Positions 9,553 through 17,591 of a DNA stretch of 41,220 nt are shown piece by piece. Below the pieces are notes generated by a model. The model saw only the letters and a program-made list of their open reading frames with translations. It ran no database searches and was not told the origin of the DNA. This stretch comes from Bdellovibrionia bacterium (GTDB lineage: Bacteria; Bdellovibrionota; Bdellovibrionia; Bdellovibrionales; JAUICD01). The position numbers and the translations under genes were made by a program. Where the stretch lies: the NCBI GenBank assembly GCA_030427965.1, contig JAUICD010000028.1, forward strand, positions 1 through 41,220. The letters are read 5' to 3'. Position 1 is the first letter of the stretch. Each line of letters starts with the position of its first letter.

Positions 9553-11817
9553 ATGTTAAGTCGAGACACTCAAGCCGTATTAAGCCAAGCCGTTCAATTT
9601 GCAAGAGACTTTCTCCATGAGTTTGTCACAGCAGAACATCTTCTTCTTTCGCTCTCAAACGTCCCCGAAGTCCAGGATATGATCCATAGCTACGGAGGAG
9701 ACCTCGATGTTCTTCAAGACGACCTTGAAGATCATCTTGAGCACTCCATTGAATCTTTATCCGAAAAAGACTACGAAGGATACAACCCTGATGTCACACT
9801 TGCTTTTCAAAGAATTGTCCAACGATCCGTATTACAAGTTCAAAGCTCTGGCCGAGATCTTGTTGAGCCCCTCAACTTAGTCGTTGCTCTCTTTGAGGAA
9901 CAAGACTCATATGCTCTTTATTTTTTAAAAAAACAAGGTTTAAAGAAACTCAATGTGACTCAATTTATTAGTCACGACCTAAGATTACAAACCAAAGCCC
10001 TACAGGTGACCTCACCTGACGGAGAGCCTCTTGAGTCCAATCGACTTGAAGACTTCTGTGTGAATCTCAATAAAAAAGCTCTTTCTGGCAAAATCGACCC
10101 ACTGATTGGACGACACGACATACTGGAGCGCATACAACAGACTCTTTGCCGCCGCACAAAAAACAACCCTCTTTTGATTGGAGACCCAGGAGTCGGTAAA
10201 ACAGCTATTGTCGAGGGGCTTGCGCTCTCAATAGTGGAAGGTACAGTTCCTGAGCCCATCAAAAACGCAACTGTCTTTTCTCTAGATCTTGGAAAGATGT
10301 TAGCTGGCACTAAGTATCGAGGTGATTTTGAAGAACGCATCAAACTTGTCCTAGATGAGATATTGAAAGAAGAAAATGGAGTTCTATTTATTGATGAAAT
10401 CCATACAATTGTTGGAGCCGGAGGCACACAAGGTGGAAGCATGGATGCCTCAAATTTACTAAAACCCGCACTCTCTGATGGTTCACTAAAATGCATTGGC
10501 TCCACAACTCACAAAGAGTATCGAAGTAACTTTGAAAAGGACAGGGCTCTCAGTCGAAGGTTTCAGAGAATTGATGTCGAAGAACCGACCATACAAGAAA
10601 CCATTGAAATTTTAAAAGGACTTGCCTCTCGTTTCGAAAAACATCATAGCGTGAAATACAAAGAAGACTCACTTGAAGCAGCAGCGAAACTTTCAAGCCG
10701 CTATATGACGGGTCGTTTTTTACCAGACAAAGCCATTGATATCGTAGATGAAACTGGTGCCCGCTTTCAGATCAAACGTTCAAAAAATGAGAACAGAACC
10801 ATTGAAGTTGCTGATATCGAAGAGACCATATCACTCATTAGTGGTGTACCCGTGCACACAGTCACTCTGGATGATCGCGAACGACTTGTGAACCTTGAAG
10901 ATCAGTTGAAACTCTTTATCTATGGACAAGATAAGGCCGTCGACGCACTTTCAACAGCCATTAAAGTTTCAAGAGTTGGGCTCGGTAGAGACAACAACCC
11001 TATGGGATCTTTCTTATTTGCTGGTCCAACTGGTGTTGGAAAAACAGAGCTTGCCAAGCAACTTGCAAGCATTTTGGGTATTGAATTCATCCGTTTTGAC
11101 ATGTCTGAGTATATGGAAAAACACGCAGTCTCAAGGCTTGTTGGAGCGCCTCCAGGATATGTCGGTTACGAAGATGGTGGTCAACTCACAGAAGCTGTAC
11201 ACAAGAATCCTTATTCTGTCGTATTGCTAGATGAAATTGAAAAAGCGCATCCAGATATCTACAACATTATGTTGCAAGTGATGGACAACGGAGAACTGAC
11301 AGATAGCAATGGCAAAAAGTCAGATTTTCGAAATACCATAATTATTATGACCTCAAATGCTGGAGCAAAAGAAATGTCTCAAACCCCAATTGGGTTTGGA
11401 ACAACTCAGCTCAAGGGCATTTCGATGGAAGCCATCAAAAAGACCTTTGCTCCTGAATTTATCAATCGCCTAGATGGCATCATTGAGTTCAGTTCACTCA
11501 GTGAAGATGTACTTCTTCGAGTTGTAGGTAAGATGATGATGGAACTTCAAGAACAGGCCTCAGAAAAGGGCCTCAACCTTAAAGCAAATGATGAAGTCTT
11601 GAAATGGATCATGAAAACGGGCTATGACCCACTTTATGGTGCACGCCCAATGGCAAGAGTCATAAACGAACATGTGAAGAAACCACTTGTAGACGAAATG
11701 CTCTCTGGAAAATGGCCTGAAGGCTCAGAGATTTCTCTTTCAATAAAGAACTCAAAAGTTCACTTTTCGGGAAAAAAGAAATCACCCCCAAAAAAGAAAA
11801 GTAAAGTTAAAGCCTAG
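9553..11817 (+). CDS. clpA: ClpA, ATPase subunit of ClpAP protease
   Basis: ClpA is a double-ring AAA+ unfoldase that feeds substrates to ClpP. I place the start at ATG 9553, not at in-frame codons further upstream that lie inside clpS, because GAGGAGG (9541-9547) sits five bases before it and the product then begins MLSRDTQAVLSQAVQFARD, as ClpA N-domains do. The product is 754 residues (E. coli about 758). Nucleotide-binding domain 1 has GDPGVGKTA (about 210-218) and VLFIDEIHTI (277-286); domain 2 has GPTGVGKTE (491-499) and VVLLDEIEKAHPD (556-568). A PIGFG loop near 613-615 matches the IGF/IGL ClpP-docking loop. The C-terminus is a lysine-rich tail, longer in basic residues than usual. No clpP is in the window. 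Confidence 0.97.
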   Translation: MLSRDTQAVLSQAVQFARDFLHEFVTAEHLLLSLSNVPEVQDMIHSYGGDLDVLQDDLEDHLEHSIESLSEKDYEGYNPDVTLAFQRIVQRSVLQVQSSGRDLVEPLNLVVALFEEQDSYALYFLKKQGLKKLNVTQFISHDLRLQTKALQVTSPDGEPLESNRLEDFCVNLNKKALSGKIDPLIGRHDILERIQQTLCRRTKNNPLLIGDPGVGKTAIVEGLALSIVEGTVPEPIKNATVFSLDLGKMLAGTKYRGDFEERIKLVLDEILKEENGVLFIDEIHTIVGAGGTQGGSMDASNLLKPALSDGSLKCIGSTTHKEYRSNFEKDRALSRRFQRIDVEEPTIQETIEILKGLASRFEKHHSVKYKEDSLEAAAKLSSRYMTGRFLPDKAIDIVDETGARFQIKRSKNENRTIEVADIEETISLISGVPVHTVTLDDRERLVNLEDQLKLFIYGQDKAVDALSTAIKVSRVGLGRDNNPMGSFLFAGPTGVGKTELAKQLASILGIEFIRFDMSEYMEKHAVSRLVGAPPGYVGYEDGGQLTEAVHKNPYSVVLLDEIEKAHPDIYNIMLQVMDNGELTDSNGKKSDFRNTIIIMTSNAGAKEMSQTPIGFGTTQLKGISMEAIKKTFAPEFINRLDGIIEFSSLSEDVLLRVVGKMMMELQEQASEKGLNLKANDEVLKWIMKTGYDPLYGARPMARVINEHVKKPLVDEMLSGKWPEGSEISLSIKNSKVHFSGKKKSPPKKKSKVKA

Positions 11818-12106
11818 AACAAACGGCAGTTTATTTCAAAAAGGGGTGTTGCATGTTCGAGTCATACTCATTACAAAAGCGCCGCGTAGCCATAGATATT
11901 TCAAAAAATACGCTTACAAACTCTTAGTGAAACGCAAAGCGCCACCGACGGGGGTAGGCTCACTCAATTTAAGAGATCACAAGAGGCTTCAAACATAAGA
12001 AAGCTCAAAGGAGTTGAACTTGACAGAATTTCAAACGATCTCAGATTTGTAGGTATAGCGTTTTGGATCGCTGATGTGTTAAGCTGGGCGATCTTTGGAG
12101 GTTTAT
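11818..12106. other. Intergenic region between clpA and htpX
   Basis: About 290 bases without a clear gene. A perfect -35 hexamer TTGACA (12020-12025) is followed 16 bases later by a weak CAGATT, a possible vegetative promoter for htpX. An ATG at 11853 with AGGGG upstream would encode only 24 residues. A stop-free frame runs from 11896 to 12306 into the out-of-frame start of htpX, but it has no start codon before GTG 12076. No terminator with a T-run was found after clpA. Confidence 0.35.
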
Positions 12107-13003
12107 ATGGCTATCGTGCGACGCGTCTTTTTCTTCTTTATGGTCAACCTGCTCGTTATGGGCTCGATCATGGCTGTGTACACAGCACTGCAATTTTTCT
12201 TTCCAGAAGTTTTCTCTCAATACTTTTCCAATATCTTTTTCTTTGCAGCTCTCTTGGGTTTTGGCGGATCATTCATTTCTCTTTTGATTTCCAAATTCAT
12301 GGCTAAAAAAGTCATGGGTGTGCAAGTCATCCCCGAAAACACAACCGACTCCAATTTACGCTGGGTACTTGAAACCACCCACCGCCTCTCACGCCAAGCA
12401 GGTCTTAAGAAAATGCCTGAGGTTGGTGTCTACAACGGACAAGAGCTCAACGCTTTTGCAACTGGCCCTTCTAAAAACAACGCTCTTGTTGCTGTTTCAG
12501 TTGGTCTTTTAAATTCCATGGACAAAGATGAAGTAGAAGGTGTCTTAGGGCATGAAGTGGCTCACGTTGCAAACGGTGATATGGTTACCATGGCCCTTGT
12601 TCAAGGAATTGTGAACTCAATTGTCATTGTGGTAGCTCACGTCGTAACCCAGATCATCGACAATGCTTTAAGAAATGACAATGGCCGTGGCGGACTTGGT
12701 GGATTTGCAGGGTTCATGGTCTACAATCTTATTTACAACCTCATTGCGTTTTTAGCATACCCGCTTGTGGCATATATTTCTCGTTGGCGAGAGTTTCGTG
12801 CAGATCAAGGTGGAGCACAACTTGCTGGGCGTGAGAAAATGATTAGCGGATTGAGATCCCTTCAAAAACATGTGGATGAAATCAACACTGAACACAAATC
12901 ACTTGCAACGATGAAGATCTCAAACAAACCTGGATTCCTAAATCTTTGGAGCACACACCCTCCACTTGAAAAGAGAATTCAAAGATTACAAATGGGAAAT
13001 TGA
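12107..13003 (+). CDS. htpX: HtpX, membrane-bound M48 zinc metalloprotease
   Basis: HtpX is an inner-membrane protease that degrades damaged membrane proteins, functionally overlapping with FtsH. The start is ATG 12107, with GGAGG at 12097-12101 five bases upstream; an upstream in-frame TTG at 12095 would place the start on top of that site. The 298-residue product matches the family (E. coli 293). Two N-terminal membrane segments (about 5-27 and 34-56) precede the zinc motif HEVAHVANGD; the third zinc ligand is the Glu in WREFRADQGGA. Two further hydrophobic stretches lie between them (about 155-175 and 190-215). The C-terminus has the STHPPLEKRIQRL motif typical of M48B. pyrC starts immediately after the stop. 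Confidence 0.96.
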   Translation: MAIVRRVFFFFMVNLLVMGSIMAVYTALQFFFPEVFSQYFSNIFFFAALLGFGGSFISLLISKFMAKKVMGVQVIPENTTDSNLRWVLETTHRLSRQAGLKKMPEVGVYNGQELNAFATGPSKNNALVAVSVGLLNSMDKDEVEGVLGHEVAHVANGDMVTMALVQGIVNSIVIVVAHVVTQIIDNALRNDNGRGGLGGFAGFMVYNLIYNLIAFLAYPLVAYISRWREFRADQGGAQLAGREKMISGLRSLQKHVDEINTEHKSLATMKISNKPGFLNLWSTHPPLEKRIQRLQMGN

Positions 13004-14320
13004 TTGAAATTTGACGTCGTAATTCCAGATTGTGACACTGTGATTGAAGGCAAAAGGCAAACTGCAACTTTAGCCATCTCAAATGGTAAAATTTCTGCAA
13101 TCAATCCCGCTTCAGGTTGGGAGGCCAAACGAACCCTTAAAACCACAGGGCTCACATGCTTACCCGGGGTGATTGATAGCCAAGTTCATTTCCGTGACCC
13201 AGGCCTTACTGAAAAAGAAGACTTCGAGTCTGGCACGCGGGCTGCTCTAAAGGGCGGAGTCACTGCCATACTTGATATGCCAAACACTCTCCCTCCGACA
13301 ACAACACCTCAGGCCTATTTAGAAAAACTTGAAACCGTAAGACCAAAAGCATGGACTCACTTTGGTCTCTTTGCAGGTGCGATCAAAGGGAATGCCGAGG
13401 ATTTAACTCAAATTGAAAAACTCCCAGCATGTGTTGGCGTTAAAATCTTTATGGGAAAGTCCACGGGCGGACTTTTACTCTGTCACGAAGAAGAATTGAA
13501 AGAAGCTTTAAGCCGAGTTTCAAAGCGCGTAGCCGTCCACTGTGAGGATGAAGACCTACTTGAAGAACTGAAACTTAAAATTCCCGAAAACGCCACCTCC
13601 GCTCATCATCCTGTGTGGAGAAATGAAGAAACAGCGATTCGCGCAACCACCAGGCTTTTAAAGGTGGCAATTGAAACCAAGCAACCTGTTCATATTTTGC
13701 ATATCACAACCAAACAAGAGATGGAGCTTTTGAGAAATCGCCCTTCTTTTGTTACAACAGAAGTGACCCCACAACACCTTTTCTTTGCCTCACCTGATTG
13801 TTATGAACAACTTGGGTCACGCGTTCAAATGAATCCACCAATTCGAAGCAAAGACCACAGGGAGGCTCTTTGGAAAGCACTCCTTGACGGAACAGTGGAT
13901 GTGATTGGAAGCGATCACGCTCCACACCTCTTATCTGAGAAATCAAAACCATATCCCAATTGCCCTTCAGGAATGCCCGGCGTTCAGACTCTTTTACCAA
14001 TACTTTTAAATTGGGTTTCAAAAGACAAACTCAGCCTCGAGCGAGTTGTTGAACTCATTTGCTCAAAACCTGCTGAAATTTATTCTTTTAAGAATAAAGG
14101 AACCATCAAGGTTGGGGCCGATGCCGATCTCACCTTTGTTGATCTCAATGAGTCTCGAACAATTGAAGATTCATGGATTGAAAGTCGATGCAAATGGACA
14201 CCCTATGATGGAGTCCAAGTAAAAGGATGGCCAAAGGGAGTTCTTCTTTGCGGAGAAACTGCAATGTGGGATGAGGAAGTCTTAGAAGGACCTTTAGGGA
14301 AACCTTTGGAGTACATCTGA
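13004..14320 (+). CDS. pyrC: Dihydroorotase, PyrC type I family (Gln variant of the HxH motif)
   Basis: Dihydroorotase closes N-carbamoyl-L-aspartate to dihydroorotate in pyrimidine synthesis. The 438-residue amidohydrolase has the fold's hallmarks: the strand-1 motif at 58-67 reads DSQVHFRDPG, then the MPNT motif (92-95), KIFMG with Lys147, VHCED (His179), HILHITT (230-236) and GSDHAPH with Asp304. The first metal His of the usual DxHxH is Gln60, as I recall for a dihydroorotase branch seen in Bacteroidetes, so activity is not excluded. The start is TTG 13004, directly after the htpX TGA, with GGGAAA upstream. The stop overlaps the ATG of queD by one base. Other amidohydrolases (hydantoinase, allantoinase) are less likely given the RDPG and MPNT motifs. 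Confidence 0.88.
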   Translation: MKFDVVIPDCDTVIEGKRQTATLAISNGKISAINPASGWEAKRTLKTTGLTCLPGVIDSQVHFRDPGLTEKEDFESGTRAALKGGVTAILDMPNTLPPTTTPQAYLEKLETVRPKAWTHFGLFAGAIKGNAEDLTQIEKLPACVGVKIFMGKSTGGLLLCHEEELKEALSRVSKRVAVHCEDEDLLEELKLKIPENATSAHHPVWRNEETAIRATTRLLKVAIETKQPVHILHITTKQEMELLRNRPSFVTTEVTPQHLFFASPDCYEQLGSRVQMNPPIRSKDHREALWKALLDGTVDVIGSDHAPHLLSEKSKPYPNCPSGMPGVQTLLPILLNWVSKDKLSLERVVELICSKPAEIYSFKNKGTIKVGADADLTFVDLNESRTIEDSWIESRCKWTPYDGVQVKGWPKGVLLCGETAMWDEEVLEGPLGKPLEYI

Positions 14321-14853
14321 TGTTCAAAATGACCTTCTATAGAAAATTTGAGGCGGCCCACAGATTGATCGAAGGCGAGAATGGCAACACGATTTGTGCC
14401 CAACCTCACGGTCACACCTGGCAAATCCGAGCTCACCTAAGCCCCACATCAGACGTCAGACTAAACAATCAAGAAAATACCATCGCATTATTTTCCAAAG
14501 TCAAAAAAGATTGGCACAACTTCATAGACAACCATATTGATCACTCATTCATCTTTAATCACCGTGACCCGCTCCTTGATTTTATGAGAGAGCAGCTACC
14601 AGGGGGACGACACGTCGTAGTCCCTGGGGATCCAACAACTGAGATTGTAAGCGTGGTTTTGAAATCAAAATTAGATGCCATCCTAAAAGTCTCGGGACTG
14701 GAATTGATGTGTGAATCCATGGAAGTTAATGAAACCCAAACCAATTGTGTCACGTTTTCTGGCAACCCATTTGAACAGCTTCCAAAAGGAAGCAACCCTG
14801 AAACCTATTGGTGGAATCGCCCCGATATGACCACCAACGACCTTAAGGTATAA
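14320..14853 (+). CDS. queD: 6-carboxytetrahydropterin synthase / 6-pyruvoyltetrahydropterin synthase family (QueD-like)
   Basis: QueD converts 7,8-dihydroneopterin triphosphate to 6-carboxy-5,6,7,8-tetrahydropterin in the queuosine/7-deazaguanine pathway. Zinc-binding His14 (EAAHRL) and His30/His32 with the catalytic Cys26 in CAQPHGH are present, as are the DHSFIFN segment, the PTEIVSVVLKSKLD helix and a C-terminal glutamate in VNETQTN. The length of 177 exceeds the usual about 120 residues: there is an insert near 85-100 (REQLPGGRHVVV) and a C-terminal extension of about 28 residues containing YWWNRPD. The ATG overlaps the pyrC stop by one base. No other queuosine gene is visible, so a different pterin reaction remains possible. 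Confidence 0.85.
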   Translation: MFKMTFYRKFEAAHRLIEGENGNTICAQPHGHTWQIRAHLSPTSDVRLNNQENTIALFSKVKKDWHNFIDNHIDHSFIFNHRDPLLDFMREQLPGGRHVVVPGDPTTEIVSVVLKSKLDAILKVSGLELMCESMEVNETQTNCVTFSGNPFEQLPKGSNPETYWWNRPDMTTNDLKV

Positions 14854-14866
14854 CACACACTTTTTG

Positions 14867-15997
14867 TCAGCGTGCATTCACTAAAGCTCGAAGCTTTTGA
14901 ATCTTTTGAGTTTCAAAATATGGAACATGTGTGCCTGAACTACCTGAGTAACCAAAAATGATATTGTCTTCGTACTCTTGTAGGCATTTCTTAGCTATCT
15001 TAGACTTTGGAGCCTCATGGATACATGCCTCAAAGTAATGATTCGGAAGCCCCCAAAAAGAAATGGCGTGTAAGACATCGTAACTCATCCCCAAAACCAA
15101 AAAGCTTCTAGCTCTCTCTTCTTTGCTTTTTCCAGATTGAAGAAGTGAGTTGTGTAGAAGATTTGTTATCCTCAGATAATCGACATAACGATGTTCATCA
15201 TACTTAAAGGCATCATTTTTCTTTGCTTGATCAAAAAGCATTAATGCTCTTTGAAAAGGTGGTTTTATTTCCTTGTCCTTAGCCATGTTGGACAAAGATT
15301 TTTCCCAAGATCGATAGAGATCTTTCTTATACTTTTGCTTTTCTTTGTAGCGCACTCTTTTTAAAACTCTAAGTGCAATCATTGGATCGTTTTTTACCCT
15401 TACAGAATAGGCCAAAAGATATTTGAGGGAAGTGTCTTTTTCAAAAGAATTCTTTTCGTTCTTTGATCCCTCAAGATATTTTGTCAAAGTTTTATAAAAA
15501 GCATCGTAGTCTCGAAGAGCAAAGGCCAATTCTGCCTTTTCAGATGCTTGAAGATGAAATGAGGTGAGATCTATATTCAAGTTCAACTGACGTCCCTGAA
15601 TATTTCTTGAGTGACAATTAAAGCAGTAGGAGAAGGTGGATTTTAGAATCATCTTAGAATAAGTCAAATTTCCTTCCTTGAAAGATTTCAAGGCCCCTTT
15701 TAAATTCTGCTCCATATTTAAAACAGCATAGCTTGCAAGTGGATCTCGGCCTGTGATTCTTGATATATCTTCTCTTGAAAAGGTATGTACTGTCTCCGAC
15801 ATTGCTTTGATTTCATCTGCAATAATGTGTTCATTTCGAGGTTTCGAAAACTCGTTCTTTGTATAAAGAAGAGGGATCAGTCGTTCAGTTGATTCAGCAA
15901 GTTGATTCATGCTTTTATGCCAAGAAACCTTATGTGGCTGTGCACACGAAAAGAACAAAAGGGATATAAAAATAGAAATTATTAGTTTGTTTGTCAT
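14867..15997 (-). CDS. Putative lipoprotein with one CxxCH haem-binding motif
   Basis: The 376-residue protein has a hydrophobic signal (residues 3-17) with Cys18 in LLFFSC. The lipobox is atypical (Phe at -3 and -2) but plausible for a lipoprotein. A single c-type haem motif, CFNCH, lies at 125-129 in SYCFNCHSR; no obvious distal Met motif is seen, so a His/His or five-coordinate haem, or a non-haem role, is possible. The rest is helical and very rich in Lys, Ser and Tyr, resembling helical-repeat proteins (ALRVLKRVRYKEKQKYKKDL). It is probably periplasmic. It is the last gene of the minus-strand redox cluster, 112 bp after the kinase gene, and has its own sigma54-type promoter match (16060-16075). 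The queD gene converges with 13 bp between stops. The family is not recognised. Confidence 0.8.
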   Translation of the reverse strand: MTNKLIISIFISLLFFSCAQPHKVSWHKSMNQLAESTERLIPLLYTKNEFSKPRNEHIIADEIKAMSETVHTFSREDISRITGRDPLASYAVLNMEQNLKGALKSFKEGNLTYSKMILKSTFSYCFNCHSRNIQGRQLNLNIDLTSFHLQASEKAELAFALRDYDAFYKTLTKYLEGSKNEKNSFEKDTSLKYLLAYSVRVKNDPMIALRVLKRVRYKEKQKYKKDLYRSWEKSLSNMAKDKEIKPPFQRALMLFDQAKKNDAFKYDEHRYVDYLRITNLLHNSLLQSGKSKEERARSFLVLGMSYDVLHAISFWGLPNHYFEACIHEAPKSKIAKKCLQEYEDNIIFGYSGSSGTHVPYFETQKIQKLRALVNAR

Positions 15998-16059
15998 AAT
16001 ACCTAGTAGAGCAACAAAAGTGCCATCAATTGTCTATATAAAACCTAGAAGAACTCTAG

Positions 16060-16075
16060 TGCACGTGTCATTCCG
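16060..16075 (-). promoter_or_regulatory. Putative sigma54 (-24/-12) promoter of the CxxCH lipoprotein gene
   Basis: Read on the minus strand the bases are CGGAATGACACGTGCA. The GG (16074-16073) and GC (16062-16061) are exactly 12 apart, as in TGGCACG-N4-TTGCA; about eight of twelve consensus positions match. The start point would be near 16049, giving a leader of about 52 bases to ATG 15997. The neighbouring genes encode an NtrC-family sigma54 activator and its kinase. Confidence 0.5.
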
Positions 16076-16109
16076 TCCCAAGCGAGACATTTTGGCGCTT
16101 AAGAATACT

Positions 16110-17582
16110 TTAAAAGTTTTTTGGAAGACGTACGACAAATTGCGTATTTGGTGAAGCGGAGTTTATTTCAATAAACCCTTTATGAGAATCAATAATTCTT
16201 TTTAAAATACCCAATCCCAATCCAGTTCCCCTTCCAGCAGGCTTTGTTGTATAAAAGGGGTGAAAGATTTTAGAACGAATTTCTTCTGGTATTCCCGGAC
16301 CACTGTCTGTCACTAAAATTTCAATATCTTCAGAGTAGTTCTTCAACTCCACCTCTATCCACTTCTCATCCAATCCCTCAATGGCATCAATAGAATTACT
16401 TATGAGGTTGACTACAATTTGTCCAATTTCAGCCTCACGACAATTGAGTTTAACTTCATTTTCAAATCCCTTTTTCCGAATTTGGATACCATCTTTTTCT
16501 AACCGATCAGATGTGTATTCCAAAATATCTTCTATGAGCTGATTTAAAGTAACAGAAGACAAAGGGTCTTTGCTTCCATCTCTTGCATAAGACTTTAAGC
16601 CTCGAATGATCTTAGTCATTCTATCAGAGATGCCAATAATCCTTACAACCGCGTCTTTCACCGTTTTTCCAAATGAAGAACTCTCTCTTTCTGCAAGGTT
16701 TTCAAGCATCTCCAAGCGTCCCCTCAGAGCCCCAAGAGGATTTCCCAATTCATGACCAATTCCAGCCGCCATTATACCCAAGCTTGCCATTTTTTCCGAG
16801 TAAAACAGTGCGGCTCGCTCTTTTTCAAGTTTCTCTTCTGTTAGTTTTTGATCTGTCAAATCAAAGCGAATCGCCACATATTGATAGGGTTTGTTCTCTT
16901 CATCCAAAAATGGAACAATAGTTGTGTGAACCCAGTAAAGAGAAGAGTCTTTTGCTCTATTACAAATTTCTCCATTCCAAATTTTTCCAGCAGATATGGT
17001 TTCCCACATATCTACAAAAAATTGACCCGGGTGATAACCTGAATTGACAATTCGATGGTTTTGCCCAAGAAGTTCTTCTCTTGAAAATTTTGAAATATCA
17101 CAGAATTTGTCATTCACATAAACAATCTTCCCTCTTGCATCAGTGATTGCCACAATAGCAGATTGATCTAGAGCGTATTTTTGAGCTGATAATTCCTTTT
17201 GAGATTTCTCCAACTCTCCCTGAAGTTCAACTTCATGAGAAACATCATGTCGAATAGCAACATACTGGTAAGGAAAACCCTCATCATTTACAAAGGGAAT
17301 AATAGAGGTATCTAACCAGAAATCCTCTTTCTGTTTTGTTTTATTCTTGATTCGCCCTGTCCAAACTTTTCCAGAACTGATCGTATCCCACAAGTTTGCA
17401 AAGAAACTTTTGGAATGATATCCCGAATTTATAACCTTATGAGTTTTTCCAATCAGCTCTGTAGCGCTAAAGCCCGAAACTTCGCAAAATAACTTGCTCA
17501 CGTAAGTGATGACGCCATTCGAATCTGTCACCACCCAAATTGCAGCTTGGTCAAAAGCAAGCTTTAAGTCATTTTCAGTCAC
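16110..17582 (-). CDS. PAS-PAS sensor histidine kinase (NtrB-like, soluble)
   Basis: This 490-residue kinase has no membrane segment, so it senses a cytoplasmic cue. Two PAS domains (about 1-120 and 130-245) are near copies of each other: both contain VxNSGYH, FFxxxW(D/E)TIS and GK(V/I)WxG, the style of PAS seen in Aer and MmoS type flavin or redox sensors. A coiled linker (245-265) leads to the phosphoacceptor His277 in GIGHELGNPLG, then the N-box NLISNSIDAI, G1 DSGPGIP and G2 GTGLGLG. The start is GTG 17582; an in-frame TAG just upstream excludes a longer form. It begins nine bases after the stop of the NtrC-family regulator, so the two form a cognate pair. Flavin binding is inference from PAS type. 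Confidence 0.93.
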   Translation of the reverse strand: MTENDLKLAFDQAAIWVVTDSNGVITYVSKLFCEVSGFSATELIGKTHKVINSGYHSKSFFANLWDTISSGKVWTGRIKNKTKQKEDFWLDTSIIPFVNDEGFPYQYVAIRHDVSHEVELQGELEKSQKELSAQKYALDQSAIVAITDARGKIVYVNDKFCDISKFSREELLGQNHRIVNSGYHPGQFFVDMWETISAGKIWNGEICNRAKDSSLYWVHTTIVPFLDEENKPYQYVAIRFDLTDQKLTEEKLEKERAALFYSEKMASLGIMAAGIGHELGNPLGALRGRLEMLENLAERESSSFGKTVKDAVVRIIGISDRMTKIIRGLKSYARDGSKDPLSSVTLNQLIEDILEYTSDRLEKDGIQIRKKGFENEVKLNCREAEIGQIVVNLISNSIDAIEGLDEKWIEVELKNYSEDIEILVTDSGPGIPEEIRSKIFHPFYTTKPAGRGTGLGLGILKRIIDSHKGFIEINSASPNTQFVVRLPKNF

Positions 17583-17591
17583 TTCACGCTT

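Noticed and set aside
9972..10505. 177-codon open frame on the minus strand inside clpA
   Set aside because: It lies wholly antisense to the conserved ATPase domain of clpA, has no ribosome-binding site and no recognisable domain; it is a shadow of the coding frame.
11850..11880. TTCGAGTC motif reminiscent of a tRNA T-loop
   Set aside because: The flanking bases do not give a five-pair T-stem, and no acceptor, D-arm or anticodon arm can be drawn around it.
12095..12106. TTG start for htpX at 12095
   Set aside because: That codon overlaps the GGAGG ribosome-binding site of the ATG at 12107, and the longer form adds no conserved residues.
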